DNA of 64,000 nt from NCBI RefSeq assembly GCF_030269925.1, contig NC_085111.1:6006142-6070141 (forward strand), given 5' to 3'. Positions 55,320 through 64,000 of this stretch are shown one piece after another. The position numbers and the translations under genes were made by a program. The notes beneath the pieces were generated by a model, which did no database searches, had not been told where the DNA came from, and saw only the letters and a list, made by a program, of their open reading frames with translations. How positions within the stretch are numbered: the stretch's first letter is position 1; every line of letters starts with the position of its first letter. Source of the stretch: Bombyx mori. Taxonomy: Eukaryota > Arthropoda > Insecta > Lepidoptera > Bombycidae.

Positions 55320-58300
55320 CAAAAAAATTAACGGTATCCACATAAGTAGACAACAATACAACCAACACAAACAATCTTTGTATTAATTATTTTTCAATCT
55401 TTCCTATAGTACCCTGCTACACAGAACGGAATTAGTTCGAAATTAGAACACAAAATAATATCTTTCATTTTGCCATTGAAGACTTTTTACAGTTTCAATA
55501 AGCCTGGTAACAGTATTTTTATAAAAATTACAAATTAATGGTCTACAAGCAAGAAATACTTTCTATTCAATTCTACTGTAATTCCACTGAATAATTCTGA
55601 GTACATTTTTTGTCAGAATATATTTTTGCGGCTTCGTCATTGAAAAACTCCGACGACACTACGCCCACAATGTTTAAACGCAGATGCACAAGAGTTTCAC
55701 ATAAAAATACAGCACATGTATACCGTCCTGTATTTGTTTGTAAAACATAAAATCAAATTTAAAAAAAAAAGTATGATCAAATTTAGTTGCTGTTAAGCGT
55801 ATTCCTGTTTCGTTTGAGCTTAACTTGAAATTAACAAGTATTCTAACAATATTATACATAAAGTAACGAAACAAAAACAGCAAATAGAACTTAAGTTTAA
55901 GTACGTGTTCAAAAACAACTAAACAAAAAAAACAACATTCATAAACATAAAAAACACAAATAACAAGATTAACAAACTTAAAAAACAACAAAGACTATGC
56001 CGCGGTTTCGTAAAGTTAAAATTATTACGCTTATTAAATATTTAGTGTTACACTATAGCAGGAAGTGCTCTTTGTATTGATCGACGAAGTGATATTGATC
56101 TTAATATTTATGAAATATCTTTACATATTAAAGCAGAGAAACGAAACACAGATTAGGCATCTATTTTTTTTTTAATTATGCTTATCATAAGAGCTTGGGT
56201 ATCATAGCACACGGCCGCTAAGCTAAAGACTCAATTCAATTCTTCAATTTTAAATTTCTGGAGTTCGAATGTCGTGGTTTGAGTGAAATACTCCAACATG
56301 TTTTTGCAAAAGAAATACGCGAATATTTTGTTCGTCGTAACAGAACCAAACCAACATAATAACGTCCTATTTCATAATATAGGTACCTCGTGTAATTTAA
56401 TTAAAAAGCCACGCCCGTATGCAGACTTTCGTGGTCAGCTTATTAACGCTTGGCTGCACCTCATTAATTACTATTATTTAAGCTACCATTTTACCATGGT
56501 TACTATTTTTTTAATTCGTGCCTATCGAAAAAAAGACGGTTACAAAAGAGTTACATACATCTACCTTCATTACAGTAAAAATACAATACCTTTTCTTTAA
56601 TTGTCAGAGTATTCGTACAATATTACGATCTAATAACGCAACTATAAAACATTGTCACAACACCAAGGAATCACAGATAACACAAAGAATCACACATAAA
56701 AAAAAAAAAAAACTAAAATCGAACTGTTCCATGCGTTCGAGAAATACGAGTGAAAAGTCACAATACGTTCGTCAGTACGGCAACGTTCAAGGTAATTATT
56801 GTCACTGGAAGTCCGCCAGCTGAATAAAGCATGAAAATTTTCTGTACAATTATTGAACGTGTCGCGACAATGAACGAATAACCCGCTAACCTATTTCGCT
56901 TGAGAATTGAACGATAAGAATAGAATCGATCGTGTTATCTCATATTATTTACAAGTACAGCGGGAATATGCGTAACAAACGGCATTTTATCTATCTATTT
57001 TTGTGTTTAGCTCTCGTCGCCTAGCGATGTCTTGCCGCAAGATAACAAAAAAAAATCGGAAAGATTTCAATTAATTTTACAATATTAATGTGATTGCTAC
57101 TCGTAATTAATGTTCAGTTAAGATTTAATTTGGATAAAGGATACACGATTGCTGTCAGTTGACACTTGGCAGCGAGTGCGTAGTCAATGACACGGTCGAT
57201 AATTACCCGCAGCTGAACTTGAAACTGTGCACGTTTATCCCTCACGGAAAAAATGTTCTAGTGATTTAAATGCAAAGCGATGTTTGCACGAAGGTACAAG
57301 TTTGCATTGAATTAGGTATATTATAGTGTACTTTTGTCGTAGATATTATTAAAATTTAATTTTAAGGATACCTTGAGTTTGAATTTAATTTTAGTTGAAA
57401 AAATTCTAATTGTTTCTCGTTTTAAATTTAGAATCATTTGAATCTCTGTTCGATGTTTAAATTCAACTGATAATCATATTTCAATCGGATTTCGCACAGA
57501 ATACAAATATAGAAAACTAAAATGTAATTTGAAAAATTCGATAAGATAATAATAAATCCCGTATATTCATTCTTGTCTGCTATGTATATTCGATAATAGA
57601 AATATATTATAAAATAGTTTTTTTTTTCTAAATTTGAAATCTTGAAATTCGAATGATGATTAGTTAGCATTCTAATAATTTACCGAACGCGGTTAGGGTC
57701 AACAACCTGGCTGGATCCATCGGTATTTGAATTTGAATGAAAACATTTACGAAAACGTTGCGTATTGTTTGGTAGAATTTCCTCAATATTTACATTTTAA
57801 AATTTTAATTGGAGCAAGAAACGTTTGTGACTCTCATTGTTTGTCAATAATAAGCTTTAGTGACCAGATTTTGTGGACTTTTGTGTTTTGCAATAGCTTA
57901 TTCTCAACTACTTTTAGGTCAATCTTCATCAAATCAAAACTTTATCAAAGATAAGGATACATTTTCTAAAAACTATATTTTAACCTCATTTTTATGGCGA
58001 TTAGCAATAAAATCAAGAGCCGTAGCTACACTTAAGTCCGCTATTTTAAGCTTGTAGCAAATAAATCTATTTATAGTTTTCTTAAACATCAATCGTACTC
58101 AAAATCCGAAAGCAAAGAAGACCGCCATAAATGCGAAGAATTCACGTCTTGTTTACAAAATACGTGTACAAACGTCATAATTATTATTTTACGTCAGGCG
58201 ATTTTTTTTTACGAATCTCTCAATGATTCTGCTAACGCATTTGAAGATGTATAAAAACTAAAATAAAAACTAACATTTACGAACGGTAACCTTCGCTTTT

Positions 58301-58430
58301 GTTGTACGAACATTAAGTTGTAAGACTCCTTGTTTTCATCATTGGGAAGTTTAAAGGTTTTTTTTTGTGCTGGCAATAAGAGATAATTTGCTGGGATTTA
58401 TATAATGAAGATTTGATATTTCATTAATGT
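55320..58430. other. AT-rich intergenic DNA, no gene recognised
   Basis: Several open frames of 65-105 codons occur (for example 55674-55991 -, 56283-56600 +), all AT-driven with Phe/Lys/Asn-rich or low-complexity translation and no recognised domain. Nothing supports an exon. Confidence 0.45.
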
Positions 58431-58448
58431 TTTTTTTTATTGCTTGCG

Positions 58449-58497
58449 TTTTTTTATTGCCTTTCTCTAGGTAGACGAGCGTACTGCCCACCTGACA
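58449..58497 (-). repeat. SINE family 2, short fragment
   Basis: TTTTTTTATTGCCTTTCTCT to GTACTGCCCACCTGA. Confidence 0.65.
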
Positions 58498-58499
58498 GC

Positions 58500-58653
58500 C
58501 AAATCGAGGCCCATCATTAAGTACTCTCTTCAAGCCTCGTTTGAAGAAGGACATGTCGTAGCGCTCAGGAAACACCGTGGAGGGGAGTTCATTCCAAAGC
58601 CGGATGATAGGTGGCAGAAAAGATATCTGGAAACGCAATGTGGATGAACCCAT
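58500..58653 (-). pseudogene. LINE C-terminal relic
   Basis: On the - strand: STLRFQISFLPPIIRLWNEL then VFPERYDMSFFKRGLKRVL. This F.P..RLWN.LP..VFP motif is the usual C-terminal signature of insect LINE proteins. Only about 50 codons remain. Confidence 0.7.
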
Positions 58654-58789
58654 TGGTCCCAGATAGTATGGATAGTGTGTTTGTTATCTATGTATTAATA
58701 TTCAATTGCATTGTAAATGAGAAGGTGGATGTGATTAAAAGCCAATCTCCTTTGGGTTTTAGACTTTTATTTTCGTGTATAGAATGCTG

Positions 58790-58905
58790 GTGGCTAGAAT
58801 GGGAAACGAATCCAGACGTATGCCTCACGCCAGTGCTTCACTGAATCTACTATCAGATCTGAATCGAGACCTACTGGAAACTCAGTGGATTAAATCCAAT
58901 GCCTA
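58790..58905 (-). repeat. Degenerate LINE 3' UTR of the hairpin family
   Basis: Traces GTGCTTCACTGAATCTACTA and GAAACTCAGTGGATTAAA match the inverse of the family; one hairpin arm is lost. Confidence 0.55.
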
Positions 58906-58919
58906 CTTACTAAACCTCA

Positions 58920-59420
58920 CAAGCCTACCAAAACATTCAATAAATTATTAGAATATTATTACGTTGCCACAAATCAAACGAAATGCATAAGTATTTGTAA
59001 TTTTAACATTTCGCTTTGGTACATCAGCAATGACAGGGCGAATGACAAATCGTTATTTGAGAGAAATCTCCTAATTTTTTTTTTTATAGCTTCTGTTTTC
59101 GCAAGTCCGACTTAAAATAACATACACATTTGGTAAATTGTATATTTGAAAACCTTGCCCAATACTGCATTCTTCCAAGTAGGAATCTCTTCGCTAAATT
59201 AATTAAAGATTTACGGTCCTTTTTTCGCGCAACCACTTATGAATAGTTGCAGATAGTTAACGATATAGATAAGCTTGTATTAAATCTGCAATGCGGAAAC
59301 AAATAATCGATGTTGATTCATAATTAAGTTATTATCCTGACCTTCTTATCAGTAAAATTCTAAGCTTGTTTTTAATAACATCATCTGTTGCATTTAAATC
59401 CGGTTACGTTAATGTTTTAA
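58920..59420. other. Intergenic, nothing recognised
   Basis: AT-rich, no supported feature. Confidence 0.4.
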
Positions 59421-59425
59421 CCTGA

Positions 59426-59899
59426 CTAGTAGTCCAGCAGTAGTCGAAATTCGACTATAATTCATTGAAATTATAAGTTTGAACATTATTATGGTTTATT
59501 GTCAAATACTATTTATTATATTTCTATAGTCACAGATTTCGCTAAAACTACACTATAGACAAATACTCGTAATTTTAAAGATAAACAATATTAACCTATT
59601 CTCAATTTGACCACAGACTTTAGCAGCAATCACAGCAAGCAGCAGACTCAAGCAATTGAAGCAATAACAAAAGTTTGACAATAAACAAACAGTATAGTAT
59701 AGTAGTGTGCGTGTCAAATACATGGTAGTGTGTGTAATGTTTTCTTTATTGATTTAATGTATTATTAATGCATAATTTAAAAAAAAAATTAGCATTATGC
59801 ACTCCTTCTCTATAAGTATGGGAAATTTCATACTCCTCCGTCCGCACGATTTTCGTAAAAAGGGATACAAAATTTTTGCTTCACGTATTAATTTATAGA
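59426..59899 (-). mobile_element. Non-autonomous Helitron, family B, copy 3
   Basis: On the - strand it starts TCTATAAATTAATACGTGAA (59899 down) and ends with the hairpin, then CTAG (59426-59429). Flanks are A and T as expected. 474 bp. Confidence 0.85.
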
Positions 59900-61380
59900 T
59901 ATCGATATTTAATTTCGTATCATTAATTTATAGGTATTTTTTAATGGTTTTGTCGTGATAGGTATTTTGATTTGTTTTATCAGGTCTGTGGTTCAACTGG
60001 GCCATTGGTGGTTTGTTATTGAGCACGTACTAATGTAAATGTAATTTAAATTTTCTCCAATTCATATATCAATTAAGTGAAGTGTTTTCACAGTTCCCGT
60101 CCTGAATATCTTCGATCTAATTATCCGATAATTAATTAATTAATTAAATAAAAGATTTGGTTACAAATAAAACAGATTAGTCGGCGTTCGATTCCAGTTT
60201 CGAACTTTTTTATTTTTCCTACCGAATCGCCGGTAGCTTGAGGAAGGAAGGAACTACAGACTTTGAACAAAAGTTCGGTAGCTTGTGAGCGAAGTGTGCG
60301 ATTTGATAATAATAATTATTATCGTACCTTTGGATGTTATTACAGTATTGATGGGCACTTAATCTCCAATCCCACCTGAATTCACCGGATCACACGAAAT
60401 AAACACTAGGGTCCGTCTTGAGATCAATATATTTTCGAGTTCCTATAGACGATAGATATTTTCAATCAATATTTACGTAATACGAACTGAACAAATCATA
60501 AAAGATTAGTGGTTTGAGAAACGTTTGACAAACGTAAAGATAAGAATGAGAAATTACAAGGTGAATTAGATTAAGATAAGAATTATGTCGACCTCGTTAT
60601 TGAGATTATAAATTAATTAGTAGTGTGTATTAACTTAAATGCCGTTTTTTCTTATAGTTTACTTGCTATTAAGTTGAATAAGTAAATACAGTTTAATAAC
60701 TACAAAAGAGAGGCTCGAAACACAAGCCGAACTAAAAATTAAGATAGTTCTTTTATGACCTATGAACTTGGCTAGGATATTTACCCAAAACAATAAAATT
60801 ATTGAGTTGCCATTAAACCTTGATGCGTGTGCAAATTTTAAAATTGGTAACAATTACTTTAAAAACATCCGTTCCATAGATAACATAACGTTTTTCCTGT
60901 ACTAACATAAGATAAAGTACAGGAAAAACGAATATGTATAAGCGAGGTAAAATAGAATTGAATAGGTATTCCAGTCTTAAATAATAATTAGCGGCTAATG
61001 TTTTTTTTTTATTGTCTACGTTAAATATTGTTCTTTACTAATATTTACGAATCTATTAATCTTTTTAGCAACACACATTCTTATACCTATTGTTCTGGTT
61101 CGATTACAATTCAACTATTGAGAATGCGACCACATGTTTTAGGGTTGAAGACATTCTCGTTGTGTGTCTATAGATTCCGATAACCACGTAACTATGAATG
61201 TACTCTGACCTTAATATACATAATAATATTCTACAGAATTATAAAATAAATTGGATGAAACTACAAGAAAATGGGGGCGAAAAACGTAAATATGGAAAAT
61301 TTTGTAATTTGTTTTTATTTTTTTATTGTATACTTGTTTATAAATGAGCTGCATTGACAAGGCCCAACCGCTCCTTCAGA
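59900..61380. other. Intergenic, nothing recognised
   Basis: AT-rich. It contains an inverted pair around 60890-60935 (CGTTTTTCCTGTACT and AGTACAGGAAAAACG, about 15 bp each), a short hairpin. No gene. Confidence 0.4.
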
Positions 61381-61382
61381 TA

Positions 61383-61836
61383 TCTATATATTAATAAGTG
61401 AAGCAAAAACTTTGTATCCCTTCTTACGAAAATTGCGCGGACGGAGGAGTATGAAATTTTCCACACTTATAGAGAATATAGAGAAACAGTGCACAATGCT
61501 AATATCTTTTTAAAATAATGCATAAAAGATACATTAAATCAATAAAGAAAACATTACACACATGTATTTGACACAACATATTTAAATAAATATACTCTTT
61601 GTTTATTGTCAATTGTCAAACTTTGGTTAAAGTTTAAAGTCTGTGGTCAAATTGAGAATAGATGAATATTGTTTGTCTTTATTATTATTTATGTATAGTG
61701 TAGTTTTGGCGAAATCTGTGATTATATTAAATAAGTATAAGAGTATTTGACAATAGAACCATAATAATGTTTAAACCTTTTAAACATAAAATTTCAATTG
61801 ATTAAAGTCGAATTTCGACTACTGCGGGACCTCTAG
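61383..61836 (+). mobile_element. Non-autonomous Helitron, family B, copy 2
   Basis: TC at 61383 after A, CTAG at 61833-61836 before T, and the GTCGAA/TTCGAC hairpin near the 3' end. 454 bp. Confidence 0.87.
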
Positions 61837-62112
61837 TATAAATAAATACGACAATAAGAGTTTGACCTACTTTTCCCATTGATATCAATTGCAGAAAATA
61901 AATAGGGCTGCAAAATATTTCAATGTCACAACAAGCCGAGGGCGACGCCTCGTCTATGATTTTTGGCGGATCTCCAAATCTTTATCAACTTTCTTCCAAT
62001 TTTATTGTGGGCCGCTTGACCGACGACAGAAATAATTCCGAATATATGTATTTACAAAGTGAGAGTTGTCATAGAAGTTGCTTTCATTTTATTTGGATAT
62101 TTTTATCACTGA

Positions 62113-62407
62113 CTAGCTGACCCGGCAGACTTCGCAGTGCCTCAATCGATAAATAAAAGACCTAAACTTTTGTATAAAATAAACTTAAAACAAACAAAAG
62201 AAATCCGTCCGATGGGGACACATCAAAGGAAAAACAAAATTGTTATTTTTATTTAATTCCGAGTATTTTTATATTTATCTACTTTTTAAACCTTCTCTGG
62301 ACTTCTACAAATAATTCAAGACCAAAATTAACCAAATCGGTCCAGCCGTTCTCGAGTTTTAGCGAGACTAACGCTAACAGCAATTCATTTTTATATACAT
62401 ATATAGA
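62113..62407 (-). mobile_element. Non-autonomous Helitron, family A, copy 3
   Basis: CTAG at 62113-62116 preceded by A, and the TC end at 62406-62407 followed by T on the + strand. 295 bp, well preserved. Confidence 0.87.
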
Positions 62408-62564
62408 TTTTTGGAATCAATAGAAGTGCCAAAAAAGTACTTCCATTTTCCATGGTTTATTCATTTATCAAGCGTAAAGCAGTAATATTAACATGATGTT
62501 GTTTATATTTATAGCACATTTTTCAATCGATAAGTGCACCGCGGTTAATTTCTTTTTTGAAATT

Positions 62565-62645
62565 ATGCTTGTCTACCAATGGTTGTGGAAGAGATCGCTC
62601 TTAGCAATAAGACCGCTAATTACACTTTTGTGATTAATATTTTTC
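62565..62645 (+). repeat. RTE-type LINE 3' end
   Basis: TGGAAGAGATCGCTCTTAGC AATAAGACCGC, as at 18395-18470. Confidence 0.6.
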
Positions 62646-62950
62646 ATTTGTACTTATTTTGGTGTACAATATTCGTACAAAACAGCGTATTCTTTCTATC
62701 TACTAGATAAAATAGATTCTTGCTCTAGATTCGTGGCCTTGGGTAATTTAAGTAAAACTGAAGACCATCCGAATACAATAATCTTTATTAAATTTAAAAA
62801 TAAATAACATAACAAATCTAGCCATTACCTACTAAGTAATTACCGTATTTAAATTATTCTTTGAATGGAGAATCAGAATTTTCCAATCACGACCTGCTTC
62901 AGCGAGATCATCCTTCATTGAAGTATATTTTTTTTGGAAATTCTCTTCTC

Positions 62951-63045
62951 TTTTTTTTTTTGAAAAGTAGTATTACTGGTGGCCCGAAGGCCTTTAGTTT
63001 CACAAGTACAGGTGGGCGAGCATGGGCTCAAGAGGGAATAAGTAG
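62951..63045 (-). repeat. 3' tip of the Jockey-like LINE
   Basis: A T-run, then ACTGGTGGCCCGAAGGCCTT and GTGGGCGAGCATGGGCTCA: the inverse 3' end of the LINE at 2667-4218, diverged and truncated to less than 100 bp. Confidence 0.7.
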
Positions 63046-63049
63046 TTCG

Positions 63050-64000
63050 TGGATAAATATACTTACTTAAGCTAAACAAAAATAGTACAAGTTGAAAAGG
63101 ATTGAGCCCCGACGTAGTAGCATTGTCAGTACTAACTTCCGTTCCTAGATTATAAACGCCTTTTCAATTATACATTATATAATATATAAATATATTTTAA
63201 ACAAGTTTTAAAGACATTATCAAACCCGTATTCTCTAAAAAAAACATTAACCCCTCTCACCCAGTTCTGTTGATAAGCTATAAATAAAATCCAATTAAAC
63301 CTTTAATAATATCAACTAATTAACGGCCGCATTAAAGATAAGCTAATGTTCATAAGAAGATCAGCAGTAGTCAGTATTTTAAACGTAGTTTTGCTGTTCA
63401 AATCTTTACAATTAAATTAATCAAAGCCATTTTGTTGACACACGAATACTAAATTGCTTGTCAGAATAGTTAGAAAAATACCTGAACGACCTAATAATTA
63501 CAGCGAATTCAGCAGTTTGTAAGCAGCAGAGTTTATCATAATTTTGCTGCAACAGCAAAAAACATACATTTGACATCTTACAGAAGAGACGGTGTGACGA
63601 CAATCTTTTGTAAATTCAGCAAAAAAAACCTGACGGAGCCACGTTTTCTAGAACATGCTTTTTGCACTCCCGCGTATTAAATAGTAATTTGAGACGTTTC
63701 GTTCGACTTATTTCGAATTTTTTGCTATTCGATTTCGAAGAACGAGGAATATTTCGGATATGGGCTTCACTTCAGACCGTTATCTTTCGGATAAGGACGT
63801 TAATCGGTGTGACGTCACTAGAAACTTCAAAGCTCAGAGTGTCCTGTTGATTTTTTTTCACAATACCGCTTTTCGGTTTAAAAGAGATAAGATTAAAATG
63901 TACGTCACAGTTATTTTGCGATTTACACAAAGTCCGTAATGATTCATGGCAAGTTTCGGAGACAGATATTGTAATACAATGAGATGACGTTTACTCATCA
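63050..64000. other. Right edge, no gene recognised
   Basis: AT-rich. A CRE-like TGACGTCA at about 63811. Short frames near 63421-63850 are unsupported. Confidence 0.4.

Noticed and set aside
55674..55991. 105-codon - strand frame rich in Phe/Tyr/Leu
   Set aside because: Translation of A/T-rich DNA; no homology, start context or neighbours support it.

Overview
The window looks like nuclear DNA of a lepidopteran, most probably a silkworm (Bombyx mori or a close relative). The main evidence is about fifteen copies and fragments of a SINE that I recognise as Bm1. Alongside it are lepidopteran tRNA-derived SINEs, Helitrons ending in CTAG, LINE relics of silkworm type, intron-bearing genes and AT-rich intergenic DNA. 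There is no prokaryotic gene organisation. Family names come from recognition, not from a search.

Only three host protein genes are supported, all leucine-rich-repeat (LRR) single-pass membrane proteins. Two on the + strand (24195-26646 and 29387-31731) are tandem paralogues. They share an intron position, a short N-terminal exon, an LRR ectodomain (about 11 and 18 repeats), one membrane segment and a tail with a PP[TS]YDEAL module that fits a WW-domain ligand. The third (35450-37564, - strand) is convergent with them and matches windpipe (wdp), an LRR chondroitin sulfate proteoglycan, including two Ser-Gly-Glu attachment clusters. The region 24-38 kb is therefore a small cell-surface LRR receptor cluster.

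The rest is mostly mobile DNA. 0.3-1.5 kb: decayed mariner. 2.1-2.2 kb: a hAT-like end. 2.67-4.2 kb: a young 5'-truncated LINE with an 11-bp target duplication. 4.4-22.5 kb: Helitrons, Bm1 copies, a second SINE family, LINE C-terminal relics, and a hAT-type MITE nested in one relic. 23.5-23.8 kb: LINE 3' end. 37.9-46.9 kb: dense nested repeats, including a LINE inserted in a LINE, a Bm1 with what looks like a transduced flank, and a MITE with 41-bp terminal repeats. 49.0-55.3 kb: a large CR1-group LINE whose ORF2 is open (982 codons) while ORF1 carries two stop codons, split by a pogo-like element. 55.3-64 kb: AT-rich DNA with three more Helitrons and LINE ends.

The most interesting signals are: the paired LRR receptors with coordinated cysteine losses and a GC-AG intron in one of them; a 3'-UTR hairpin shared by two LINE families with a compensatory base-pair change; a complete Bm1 with Pol III boxes nested inside an intronic Helitron; and the possible Bm1 3' transduction.
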